Shown: positions 1 through 6,832, counted from the first letter of the stretch. The stretch is DNA of 21,514 nt from Treponema sp. UBA937 (GCA_002293455.1 DBDH01000109.1:1-21514), one strand, 5' to 3'. Made by a program: numbers and translations. Notes: generated by a model not told the origin, from the sequence alone.

Positions 1-6
1 CATTCT

Positions 7-1062
7 CTATGATAAATTACACATGTCAAGCGGAATCTTTTCCCGAAACAATACATCCATGTTGGCGTTCATGACCGGAATGAAAAGCCAGCCGAGGACT
101 GCGCCAATACACCACACAGGCGTACTGCGGCCGAATGCCAGAATGAAGTTCTCTGTGCTCATGGAGAAAAGCAGTGAGTTACAGATTACTCGTGTTCTGC
201 TTTTGGGAGGCGGAAGGACTGTGACCAGAAGACTGCCGCATATTGTTGCTATCCCTGTGACGGTGTTAACTACACCTAATCCGAACCGGCTGCCCCCATC
301 TCGTGAAAGCATCATGGCAGGCAAAGCGGCGTTGAATATGGAAGCGGTAAAGTTAATCACTGCCAAAAACAGGATTAAATCCAAAATGCCCCGGTTGTCT
401 CTTAAATACTGAAGTCCGTTTTTGGCAGCTTGTAGAATTGTTTCCGTTTTTACTTTGGCTTCCTTCTGTATCTTCGGTATTTTCACAAAGAACAAAAGCG
501 ATACAAAGGCTGCCGTAAAGGTAAACAAGTCAAACAAGAAAACGAATTCAAGACTGGTAAATGATAACAGCGCCGTTGCACATACCGGTGTAAGTACCGT
601 GACGAGAGATCGGGAAAAAGACTGCATTCCGCTGACTTTCTGATAATGTTTGACAGGCGTAAGTAACGTTACGGCAACATCGGAGGCCGGCTGCTGTACT
701 GTATTCATGAGTCCGTTCAGCGTGTTGATTATGTAAAGATGCCATATTTGCATATTGCCTGTAATAAAAAGAATCAGTGCCGAAATAGTACAGAGTGCGG
801 CAAAACAGTCGCTTATGAGCATTACTGTCTTTTTGTTCCAGCGGTCGGATAAGGCTCCGGCGAATATGCTCAGCAGTACATAAGGCGCATACGAACATAT
901 GGTCAATAACGCGGTAGTAAGCGCCGATCCCTGATTCTGGTACGACCAAATTACAACAGCAAAGTTGGTCATAGAACTTCCCAGAGAAGAAAACGACTGA
1001 GTTATCCATAAAATGATGAACGAACCGAGTCCCTGTTTTATTGTGTGTGATTGTGTTTTCAT
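7..1062 (-). CDS. MFS exporter, C-terminally truncated
   Basis: Integral-membrane major facilitator superfamily protein of the MFS_3 (EntS/macrolide-efflux-like) type, expected to export small molecules by proton antiport; the substrate cannot be told. Hydrophobic segments alternate along the whole 351 residues, and the motif-A-like loop after the second helix reads GALSDRWNKKTVML (about residues 68-81). The start is supported by an AGAGGAG ribosome site 6-7 bases upstream. Family members usually run to about 400-430 residues and continue after an 'IPxEM' stretch with a QGRVxSARN-like motif. Here 'REKIPLDM' is followed by CNLS and a TAG stop, so one or two C-terminal helices appear to be missing. 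It lies downstream of hpf in the same direction, separated by a terminator, and has a long structured leader. Family call is secure; whether the protein is functional is doubtful. Confidence 0.8.
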   Translation of the reverse strand: MKTQSHTIKQGLGSFIILWITQSFSSLGSSMTNFAVVIWSYQNQGSALTTALLTICSYAPYVLLSIFAGALSDRWNKKTVMLISDCFAALCTISALILFITGNMQIWHLYIINTLNGLMNTVQQPASDVAVTLLTPVKHYQKVSGMQSFSRSLVTVLTPVCATALLSFTSLEFVFLFDLFTFTAAFVSLLFFVKIPKIQKEAKVKTETILQAAKNGLQYLRDNRGILDLILFLAVINFTASIFNAALPAMMLSRDGGSRFGLGVVNTVTGIATICGSLLVTVLPPPKSRTRVICNSLLFSMSTENFILAFGRSTPVWCIGAVLGWLFIPVMNANMDVLFREKIPLDMCNLS

Positions 1063-1349
1063 GACTTTGCTCCTCTTTCATGATGATTTCAATGAAAGCG
1101 CAAAGTCCGAACGGACGAATTATTCCGCTCCGCGCAGTAATGATTCAGTTTTTCTTGTCACCGAATCGATGCCGTCCAAGTCAGACCTTGCGCGGAGCTG
1201 CAAATATACAAAGTATCATTATCAATTACCTCAGCTAATGGTTTTATTCGCAAGCGATTCTTTGTTTTACTACATTTTTTGATAAAAATCAATGAGATTC
1301 CTCGAAGCGAGTTTCGTGTTATGAACTATAATTGTGTTCCAATCAGCAT
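1063..1349 (-). other. Long intergenic leader of the MFS gene
   Basis: This 287-base stretch lies between the hpf terminator and the MFS start. I see no credible gene in it. On the minus strand it contains, in order, a Fur-box-like stretch (1205-1223), a GC-rich 10-bp stem enclosing smaller hairpins (1127-1198), a GTCCG/CGGAC hairpin (1105-1116), and a CTTTCAT/ATGAAAG pairing that ends beside the ribosome site. No convincing sigma-70 promoter was found, although one must lie here if the upstream terminator works. Confidence 0.55.
1127..1198 (-). promoter_or_regulatory. Structured RNA leader candidate, three-way-junction-like
   Basis: On the minus strand the arms GCTCCGCGCA (1198-1189) and TGCGCGGAGC (1136-1127) pair perfectly over 10 bp. 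Inside them a second stem, GATTCGGT with ACTGAATC (8 bp including one G-U pair), and a weak GTCT/GGAC stem can form, giving a three-way-junction shape. The position in the leader of an exporter gene suggests a cis-regulatory RNA. It does not match a riboswitch consensus that I can recall. A DNA-level palindrome or remnant of a mobile element is the alternative. Confidence 0.4.
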
Positions 1350-1374
1350 AAAAAATGCCGCCCTTGGAGGCGGC
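1350..1374 (-). terminator. Rho-independent terminator of hpf
   Basis: On the minus strand GCCGCC-TCCAAG-GGCGGC forms a perfect 6-bp GC stem with a 6-base loop. One A and then six T residues follow (1355-1350). It begins 7 bases after the hpf stop codon. Confidence 0.93.
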
Positions 1375-1381
1375 TTGATAA

Positions 1382-1672
1382 TCAGCGTTTTTCTTTCACT
1401 TTTTCTTTTTCTTTACTGATTTTTGCTTCAAGTTTATCCATCATTTTATCGATGGCGGGATTAAGGTCAAAAGCATTTTCTTTTACATGGATTGATACAC
1501 CCCATCGGAAATTAACGGTAGCTTCAGCCGTAAACTCCTTATCTTTTGTCAGGGTGAAAAGCATGTCTACTATCATATTTTCAGCGTTGTGGATCCGGGC
1601 AATTTTCTTGTTGAGATACTCCCGGCCATCGTCTTTCAGCGTGAAATGGACTGCTTTTGTTTCGATATTCAT
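1382..1672 (-). CDS. hpf: Ribosome hibernation promoting factor, short form
   Basis: A 96-residue protein of the HPF/RaiA (sigma-54 modulation protein) family. Such proteins bind the 30S decoding centre of idle ribosomes in stationary phase and block mRNA and tRNA binding. The sequence has the family pattern: an N-terminal MNIETKAVHFTL strand, a helix 'REYLNKKIARIHN', alternating strands, and 'IHVKENAFDLNPAIDKMMDKLEAKISKEKEKVKEK' features with a lysine-rich C-terminal helix. The length fits the short form without the C-terminal dimerisation domain found in long HPF. The ribosome site AGGAGG (1678-1683) sits 5 bases before the ATG. It follows rpoN by 121 bp with no terminator between, the classic rpoN-hpf arrangement, and has its own strong terminator. 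Confidence 0.93.
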   Translation of the reverse strand: MNIETKAVHFTLKDDGREYLNKKIARIHNAENMIVDMLFTLTKDKEFTAEATVNFRWGVSIHVKENAFDLNPAIDKMMDKLEAKISKEKEKVKEKR

Positions 1673-1793
1673 GTAAACCTCCTAAAATTGAAGCGGCTCA
1701 AAATAACCGCATCGTTTGGAAACGCATCGAATTCGGAACGCTTCCTCTATATCAGTATCGCCAAAGACCGGAACAAAAACAAGGAAAATTTGT

Positions 1794-3209
1794 TTATCGG
1801 GTGTATGAGGAACCCAGATTAAGCTCCTTTCTGTATTTTGCGACCGTTCTTCTTGCGATAGGGATACCGCGTTTTGCCAGATGATCGGCAATTTCCTGGT
1901 CAGAAAGATTCCGCCCTTCGCCAAGAATAAATTCCTTCAAAATCTCCTTAACCCCTTCTTTTGAATACCGCGATCCTGAAGAACCGGCTCCGCTGATGGA
2001 ATTGGTGAAAAAATACCTGATTTCAAAGATTCCCCACTCGGTTTGCACATATTTTCCATTTGCGGTCCGTGAAACGGTTGTTTCGTGAACATCGATTTCA
2101 GCCGCGATATCTTTTAAGGTGAGCGGCGCTAAATATTTCAGCCCATTTACGAAAAAAGACCGCTGAAATTCCACGATTGCCCGTGTTACTTTCAATAAAG
2201 TATGATTCCGCTGATTAATCGATTGGATAAACCAGCGCGCTTCCTTGATATTTTCCCTGACAAAATCCCGCGTTCCCTTTTCTTCGCTTTTTTCATCGGA
2301 AATTTTCATAAAAAAAGGATTAATTCCCAAAACCGGAATTTCTTCTTCATTTAATTTGATAACGAAGTTTCCTTCTTTTTTGAGTACCTGCACGTCTGGC
2401 ACGACAAAACGGGTTTCTCCAGAAGAAAACTGCCGCCCGGGAAAAGGGGAGAGCTCTTTTATCCGCTCAAAAATGATGCGGACATCCTGCTCTTTCCGGC
2501 CTGTTTTTTTTGCCGCATCCTGAAATCGGCCTTTTTCCAAGGGTTCCAAGTATGCGAGCATTTCTTCGATTCCATCAGGAGGATTGCTTATAAGCCGCGA
2601 TTGAATCCGAAGCGATTCCATATAATCCGACGTACAGGTTCCCACAGGGTCAAAACTCCGGATCATATTGATGGCTTGATCAACTTTTTCAGCATCGTAA
2701 CCGGCAAGAAGCAGCTGCACGGGTTCGATATGGAAACCATCATCATTAAGATTTTGAATAAGCAGCTCGCCGATTTGACAAATATCATCATCGATGGGTT
2801 GTAATCGAAGCTGCCAAAGGAGATGTTCCTGGAGCGTTTCCGGTCTTGCGAGAACTCCTTCAATAAATTTATGATGATCATCCGAGTCTTCACTGCTGCC
2901 CCGGCGGATGAATCCGGGGTCCGATGTGCTTTCAAAATAAGCGTCTTCTTCTTTTTGCCGTTTAAGGCCCGCGTCAAGCGAAATCACCGAAGGATCGTCC
3001 AACATTTCCAACGCAGGATTCCGCTCGACCTCTTCTTCTATCCGTTCCCGTAGATCGGTTATAGGAAGCTCCATCAATTTTATCGATTGAAGGAGCTGAG
3101 GACTCATTTTAAAACGCTGTTCCTGCAGGAACGATGCCTTTTGGGATTGCACGGACAAAAACTCCTTCTGTTGAGTTTGTTTCAAAATTTCAGTTTGAAA
3201 CAGATTCAT
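1794..3209 (-). CDS. rpoN: RNA polymerase sigma-54 factor
   Basis: Sigma-54 directs RNA polymerase to -24/-12 promoters and needs an AAA+ activator to open them. All parts are visible in 471 residues. Region I has the pattern MSPQLLQSIKLMELPITDL (about 35-53) followed by 'EEEVERNPALE'. The core-binding region fills the middle. The helix-turn-helix reads 'TLKDIAAEIDVHETTVSR' (364-381), followed by KYVQTEWGIFEIRYFF. The RpoN box is ARRTVAKYRK at 452-461, matching the family signature. About 34 residues precede region I, slightly longer than usual. The ATG at 3209 has only a weak ribosome site, and no better start is obvious. The gene lies beyond the rpsG terminator, so it probably has its own promoter at about 3215-3300. 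No sigma-54 activator is in the window. Confidence 0.96.
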   Translation of the reverse strand: MNLFQTEILKQTQQKEFLSVQSQKASFLQEQRFKMSPQLLQSIKLMELPITDLRERIEEEVERNPALEMLDDPSVISLDAGLKRQKEEDAYFESTSDPGFIRRGSSEDSDDHHKFIEGVLARPETLQEHLLWQLRLQPIDDDICQIGELLIQNLNDDGFHIEPVQLLLAGYDAEKVDQAINMIRSFDPVGTCTSDYMESLRIQSRLISNPPDGIEEMLAYLEPLEKGRFQDAAKKTGRKEQDVRIIFERIKELSPFPGRQFSSGETRFVVPDVQVLKKEGNFVIKLNEEEIPVLGINPFFMKISDEKSEEKGTRDFVRENIKEARWFIQSINQRNHTLLKVTRAIVEFQRSFFVNGLKYLAPLTLKDIAAEIDVHETTVSRTANGKYVQTEWGIFEIRYFFTNSISGAGSSGSRYSKEGVKEILKEFILGEGRNLSDQEIADHLAKRGIPIARRTVAKYRKELNLGSSYTR

Positions 3210-3358
3210 TGATCACACTAAAACACGGATCAAATACTCTCAATAGAATATTATTACAGAATGATGATAATATCCACTGATCATGCGGTAAAAGTTTTGT
3301 AGGGAGATGCAGAACCCGGCGGGTTCAATTGCCGATAGGTACTGTCTGGGGTTTTTGT

Positions 3359-3398
3359 AAAAAAACCGCTCACAGGATGTTTTGATCCCATGAGCGGT
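3359..3398 (-). terminator. Rho-independent terminator of rpsL-rpsG
   Basis: On the minus strand AACCGCTCA (3398-3390) pairs perfectly with TGAGCGGTT (3371-3363). An inner GGAT/ATCC stem extends it, and a T-run follows immediately. It ends the ribosomal protein transcript about 40 bases after the rpsG stop. Confidence 0.93.
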
Positions 3399-3438
3399 TG
3401 TTTTCCAAATCTAAAAACTTCCTAGCGGCGGTGTGGTA

Positions 3439-3909
3439 TTACCAGCGGTAATGCGCGAAAGCCTTGTTGGCATCCGCCATTTTGTGGGTATCTTCCTTTT
3501 TCTTAAAGGCGGTACCGGTATTGTTATACGCGTCCATGAGTTCCGCGGCAAGCCGTTCGCTCATTTCATGCCCCGACCTGGAACGGGCCGCGTTGATAAG
3601 CCAGCGCATTCCCAAAGCTTCCCGGCGGCTTTCCCGAATTTCAACAGGAACCTGATAGGTCGCGCCGCCGACTCTCCGGGATTTTACTTCGATAACAGGT
3701 TTTACATTGTCAAGCGCCTTGAGAAAAACTTCCAAAGGATCTTTTTCCGATTTAGTCTGAAGCACCGCCAACGCGTTATGAACAATGCGGAGGGCAATAG
3801 AACGCTTCCCTTGCCACATCATGCGGTTAACAAACTTGGATACAACCACGCTGTTATATTTAGGATCGGGCAGAATCCCCCGATCAACACTCTTCTTTTT
3901 TCTTCCCAT
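3439..3909 (-). CDS. rpsG: 30S ribosomal protein S7
   Basis: S7 nucleates assembly of the head of the small subunit by binding the 3' domain of 16S rRNA and contacts E-site tRNA. The 156 residues match the common bacterial length. Landmarks are the MGRKKKSVDRGILPDPKYNS start, 'VSKFVNRMMWQGKRSIA', 'RRVGGATYQVPVEIRESRREALGMRWL' features, and a C-terminus ending KAFAHYRW. The start has AAGGGG about 6 bases upstream, overlapping the rpsL stop region. It begins 11 bases after rpsL and is clearly co-transcribed. fusA and tuf, which follow rpsG in many bacteria, are absent here; a terminator follows instead. Confidence 0.98.
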   Translation of the reverse strand: MGRKKKSVDRGILPDPKYNSVVVSKFVNRMMWQGKRSIALRIVHNALAVLQTKSEKDPLEVFLKALDNVKPVIEVKSRRVGGATYQVPVEIRESRREALGMRWLINAARSRSGHEMSERLAAELMDAYNNTGTAFKKKEDTHKMADANKAFAHYRW

Positions 3910-3920
3910 TTTGTGTCCCC

Positions 3921-4295
3921 TTATGCCTTAGGCCGTTTGGCGCCGTATTTTGAACGGGCCCGCTTGCGGTCTTCAACACCCAAGGTATCCTTGGCGCCGC
4001 GGACAATATGATAACGCACACCGGGAAGGTCTTTTACACGGCCGCCCCGGACCAACACTACCGAGTGTTCCTGAAGATTGTGGCCGATACCGGGAATATA
4101 AGCGGTAACTTCTGTTCCATGAGAAAGGCGTACACGGGCGACCTTCCGCAAAGCCGAATTAGGCTTTTTAGGCGTAACGGTCATAACACGGGTACAAACA
4201 CCGCGCTTTTGGGGACAAGATTGAAGGGCAGGACTTTTTGTCTTTGATAAAACCTTCTGCCGTCCAAAACGAACCAACTGATTAATTGTAGGCAT
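3921..4295 (-). CDS. rpsL: 30S ribosomal protein S12
   Basis: S12 sits at the decoding centre and controls tRNA selection accuracy. The 124 residues carry the invariant MPTINQLVRFGRQK start, TPKKPNSALRKVARVRL (41-57) and GGRVKDLPGVRYH (84-96). Lys43 and Lys88, the residues changed in streptomycin-resistant mutants, are both wild type. Asp89, the residue methylthiolated in many bacteria, is also present. A ribosome site AAGGGAG (4306-4312) lies 10 bases upstream. Promoter and leader hairpin precede it. rpoB-rpoC do not precede it, unlike in Treponema pallidum; the upstream neighbour is an HD-GYP gene. Confidence 0.98.
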   Translation of the reverse strand: MPTINQLVRFGRQKVLSKTKSPALQSCPQKRGVCTRVMTVTPKKPNSALRKVARVRLSHGTEVTAYIPGIGHNLQEHSVVLVRGGRVKDLPGVRYHIVRGAKDTLGVEDRKRARSKYGAKRPKA

Positions 4296-4343
4296 GAGCT
4301 AAAAACTCCCTTATATACGCCGTCAGCACCCGACATACGTATT

Positions 4344-4369
4344 AAAAACTCCAACATTACAATTTGGAG
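4344..4369 (-). promoter_or_regulatory. rpsL leader hairpin with U-run, attenuator candidate
   Basis: On the minus strand CTCCAA-N9-TTGGAG is followed directly by five T residues. It lies between the rpsL promoter and the ribosome site, about 50 bases upstream of the ATG. The form is that of an intrinsic terminator, but with a short 6-bp stem and a 9-base loop. It could attenuate the operon or be a landing site for autoregulation. The function is inferred from position only. Confidence 0.5.
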
Positions 4370-4399
4370 ATATTTCTACTAATTACTAATGAGACCTAA

Positions 4400-4428
4400 A
4401 TGATAACAAGTTGAGGAAAAAAGGTCAA
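4400..4428 (-). promoter_or_regulatory. sigma-70-type promoter of rpsL-rpsG
   Basis: On the minus strand a -35 TTGACC (4428-4423) and a -10 TATCAT (4405-4400) are separated by exactly 17 bases. A 7-bp inverted repeat, CAAGTTG/CAACTTG (4408-4414 and 4434-4440), brackets the -35 box and could be an operator. Confidence 0.75.
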
Positions 4429-4484
4429 TCACACAACTTGTAATCCCTGTTTGCTGCTCTTTGTTCACCGATTCTGATGGCCGG

Positions 4485-5627
4485 TTAAATGTTAATTTCG
4501 TCCTTACTTAAGGGCCGGGAAATAAATACGCCGTCTTGAGATGTTTGCAGCGTTTTGTTTTTTCCGTCGGGGGTAAGTTCGCCAAAAACCTGAACAACCG
4601 GAAAACGGGGATTTTCCGGATTTACATCGACTACCTGACCGCGTTTACTGTTTGATAATAAAACGTACAGTCCGATTGGATAAATCGACAAAGAATACAC
4701 TAAAGCCCTTACGATAGTGCTGTCATATTGATTTCCTTCATTTCTCAAAAGATCAAGCATACCGGTGTATCCATCTTTGGACTCTTTGTGAGGCCGTATA
4801 CTGGTAAGAGCTTCATACGAACAGGCAACAGCGATTATTTTTGCGTACAGGCTGATTTTATCTCCGGTAAGTTTTTGAGGATATCCCGCACCGTTTTCAC
4901 GTTCATGATGCTCCAGGGCAGCCACACAAATGGTGAGCGGAAAATCCATAGCTTTAAGCGTATTGTAAGCCAAGACCGGATGAGTCAGTATGGCCTTTTT
5001 TGCCTGCGGGGAAAGGGCTTTATCATTTATATAAATTTGAGGCGGCAGCTTAATCATTCCGACTTCATGGAGCATAGCCGCTACTCCCAGTTCCATAAGC
5101 CGGTGAATAGGCAGTTTTAGCTGGTATCCTATAATAATAGCAATAATTGTTGATTTAACGGTATGCCATGCCAAATAATTACTTTCATTTTGAGGAACGG
5201 CCATCTTTTCAGCCCGGAAGAGAAAACGGCGGTCTTCCTTTATAATATCGCAGACCGCTTTGATTTTTTCCGCTATATCCTTAAAATAAACTTCCTGATT
5301 CGTGGCAATCTTGGTAAAAATACCTTCAACATAGATTTGGAACTCTTTGACAAAAGTTTCCGCCCTTTGGACTTGATCGCCGTCGCTCATGGAGGACAGA
5401 TCGATGCCGCCGCCGAGTATTTCCTCGGAATCTATATTATCATCAAAATATGCCTCTCTCGGCTCGCCTTCGCTCAGAACTTCCCGGAATTCCCAGTTCA
5501 ACAAAGTCCGGATAAGTTCTTTTGAAAAAGGAGTTTCAGGAGCGGCGAGAATAAATTGATTATCCAGATAAACAGCCGTTGAAAAAAAACTGCCCTGCGG
5601 TATATCCTTGACTACATATCCTTTCAT
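4485..5627 (-). CDS. Degenerate HD-GYP domain protein
   Basis: A 380-residue protein with a C-terminal HD-GYP fold (about 150-280), the domain that hydrolyses cyclic di-GMP using a two- or three-metal centre. Retained residues are His155, His187, His216, His240-His241 and the GYP triplet at 248-250 in HHERENGAGYP. Two usual metal ligands are altered: the HD pair is HE (LHEVGMIKLP, Glu188), and the VAD aspartate in the following helix is Cys269 (VACSYEALTS). The N-terminal 140 residues are not a recognised receiver or GAF domain. The ATG has a purine-rich site AGGGGGC just upstream. It is soluble, with no clear membrane segment. It may be a weak phosphodiesterase, have altered metal use, or act as a c-di-GMP-binding protein. 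It lies upstream of rpsL in the same direction, without an obvious terminator between. Confidence 0.8.
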   Translation of the reverse strand: MKGYVVKDIPQGSFFSTAVYLDNQFILAAPETPFSKELIRTLLNWEFREVLSEGEPREAYFDDNIDSEEILGGGIDLSSMSDGDQVQRAETFVKEFQIYVEGIFTKIATNQEVYFKDIAEKIKAVCDIIKEDRRFLFRAEKMAVPQNESNYLAWHTVKSTIIAIIIGYQLKLPIHRLMELGVAAMLHEVGMIKLPPQIYINDKALSPQAKKAILTHPVLAYNTLKAMDFPLTICVAALEHHERENGAGYPQKLTGDKISLYAKIIAVACSYEALTSIRPHKESKDGYTGMLDLLRNEGNQYDSTIVRALVYSLSIYPIGLYVLLSNSKRGQVVDVNPENPRFPVVQVFGELTPDGKNKTLQTSQDGVFISRPLSKDEINI

Positions 5628-5641
5628 AATGCCCCCTACTA

Positions 5642-5676
5642 GAAATTTCTTAAAACTTCAGTTTTTAAAAGTTTTC
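5642..5676. repeat. Dispersed hairpin repeat, copy C
   Basis: The core AAAACT-TC-AGTTTT (5652-5665) is self-complementary around a TC loop. Pairing continues outward to about 16 pairs with one bulge and two mismatches. Its outer sequence resembles the reverse complement of the copy at 15577-15622. It lies just upstream of the HD-GYP gene. Confidence 0.6.
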
Positions 5677-5691
5677 CTTAAACGTGTTTGA

Positions 5692-5727
5692 GAGAAACTT
5701 TTTTTCATTTGAGGAAAAAAAATTCTC
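5692..5727. repeat. AT-rich inverted repeat
   Basis: GAGAAACTTTTTTTC (5692-5706) is nearly complementary to the stretch ending AAAAAAAATTCTC (to 5727). It lies between the divergent HD-GYP and TPR-like genes. The function is unknown; it could be a degenerate relative of the neighbouring hairpin repeat. Confidence 0.45.
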
Positions 5728-5730
5728 TAC

Positions 5731-5770
5731 GGCTGCTTCTAAAAATCTAACCGAGTTTGTAGAAGCTGCC
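5731..5770. repeat. 11-bp inverted repeat upstream of a promoter
   Basis: GGCTGCTTCTA (5731-5741) and TAGAAGCTGCC (5760-5770) are inverted copies with one mismatch, separated by 18 bases. The right arm ends 2 bases before the -35 box of the next promoter. It may be a regulator site or a terminator remnant. Confidence 0.55.
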
Positions 5771-5772
5771 TG

Positions 5773-5801
5773 TTGACCCATTTTTTTCTTTCCTCTATCA
5801 T
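5773..5801 (+). promoter_or_regulatory. sigma-70-type promoter of the TPR-like gene
   Basis: TTGACC (5773-5778), a 17-base T-rich spacer and TATCAT (5796-5801). Both hexamers and the spacing are the same as in the rpsL promoter. It probably drives the 5832 gene and possibly the kinase after it. Confidence 0.78.
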
Positions 5802-5820
5802 GAATTTCGGCAGATAGAGG
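5792..5820 (+). promoter_or_regulatory. Operator-like palindrome over the -10 box
   Basis: CCTCTATC (5792-5799) and GATAGAGG (5813-5820) form a perfect 8-bp inverted repeat with a 13-base spacer. The left arm covers most of the -10 box, and the right arm contains part of the GAGGAG ribosome site. Transcription should start within the spacer, so both arms would rarely be in one RNA. A protein-binding site in DNA is therefore more likely than an RNA hairpin. Confidence 0.5.
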
Positions 5821-5831
5821 AGCACAAACAA

Positions 5832-6668
5832 ATGAAATTTAAATTTGTTTTTATCATATTAAATACAGTTATAGTATTTTTTCTCACGTTTATACTAGTG
5901 ACGCCTTTCCTTGTACTGGGTCAGGACATCGCCAATACCTTCTTAAAATCCAGCTGGCCTTTATTAGGCGTATTAATGATTGTATTGATTTTATTAAATG
6001 TCTTTTATTTTGCCAATAGAAGACTTTTTTTTCTCTTGGAATGTGAAGATTGGCCGGCTCTTGTGTATTATTTGGAACAAAAAGTGCTAAAAGAGTCAAA
6101 CTACAGCTTCCGGCTCGTAACGCTGCTTGCAAATACGTATTTGGTTCTTTCCGATTCTGCTTCGGTGATTGCTTTAGAAAAAAAAGTCGCGGCGGTAAAA
6201 CCCGCCTTGTTGGAATCACGTTGTTTGATTTTCGGGGTTGCCCGTATATTGAGCAAAGATTACAGCGGTGCGACGCGGTTTTTTGAAAAATATCTAAAAG
6301 ATACCGGGGGCCGTCCGCTAAAAATCGAATCGCCTGAATGGGTCCGCTGGTATTATGGGTTTTCGCGGCTTTTGGATGAACAGTACGTTCCGGCGGCGGA
6401 TGAATTTACGGTTCTCCTGAAAGAATGCCGCGATCCTCTGATAATCGGTTTGTCGGCTTTTTTTCTGAACAAAACATTAGCGAAAGTTCTTCCCGACAGA
6501 AAAGACGCGTTAATACAATACGCCGAAGATGGTAAACGCCGGGTGAAAAAATACTTCCCTTCTCAATCTGCATGGAAAAAAGACGCGGCAAAAATGCAGA
6601 ATGAAATTTATGCGGCAGTAATCATCAAATATATTAATAATGCCGAAAGTTGGATATATTCTTTATAA
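5832..6668 (+). CDS. Membrane-anchored TPR-like protein, unknown function
   Basis: A 278-residue protein I do not recognise by name. Residues about 5-30 and 42-62 are hydrophobic and look like two transmembrane helices. The rest is helical and soluble-looking, with paired-helix spacing like tetratricopeptide repeats, for example around 'ATRFFEKYLKDTG' and 'AADEFTVLLKECRDP'. This suggests a scaffold or interaction domain facing one side of the inner membrane. The start is supported by GAGGAG about 10 bases upstream and a good promoter. It lies 164 bp upstream of a hybrid histidine kinase in the same direction, with no terminator seen between. A link to that signalling pathway is only contextual. 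Confidence 0.75.
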   Translation: MKFKFVFIILNTVIVFFLTFILVTPFLVLGQDIANTFLKSSWPLLGVLMIVLILLNVFYFANRRLFFLLECEDWPALVYYLEQKVLKESNYSFRLVTLLANTYLVLSDSASVIALEKKVAAVKPALLESRCLIFGVARILSKDYSGATRFFEKYLKDTGGRPLKIESPEWVRWYYGFSRLLDEQYVPAADEFTVLLKECRDPLIIGLSAFFLNKTLAKVLPDRKDALIQYAEDGKRRVKKYFPSQSAWKKDAAKMQNEIYAAVIIKYINNAESWIYSL

Positions 6669-6832
6669 GTATTCTATATTTATCAGTAACAGACATTGCT
6701 AATTCGGATGATTTCCACTACAATATTGATTCAGAGTGTTGTTCTTTCTTGCCTTACATAAGCAGACGTCAGTGCGTTTTGAGGAAATTATTATAAAAAC
6801 AAGACTATTGCTAAACAAGGGAGATCTTAATT

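Noticed and set aside
1013..1282. 89-residue plus-strand open frame across the MFS leader
   Set aside because: No ribosome site, no family features, and it overlaps the MFS start and the folded leader.
3312..3343. tRNA or tmRNA T-arm-like sequence (GGGTTCAATT after a GAACCC/GGGTTC hairpin)
   Set aside because: The stem does not form the required 5-bp T-arm with a 7-base loop, there is no acceptor stem or CCA end, and no other arms are nearby. It is only a short palindrome downstream of the rpsG terminator.
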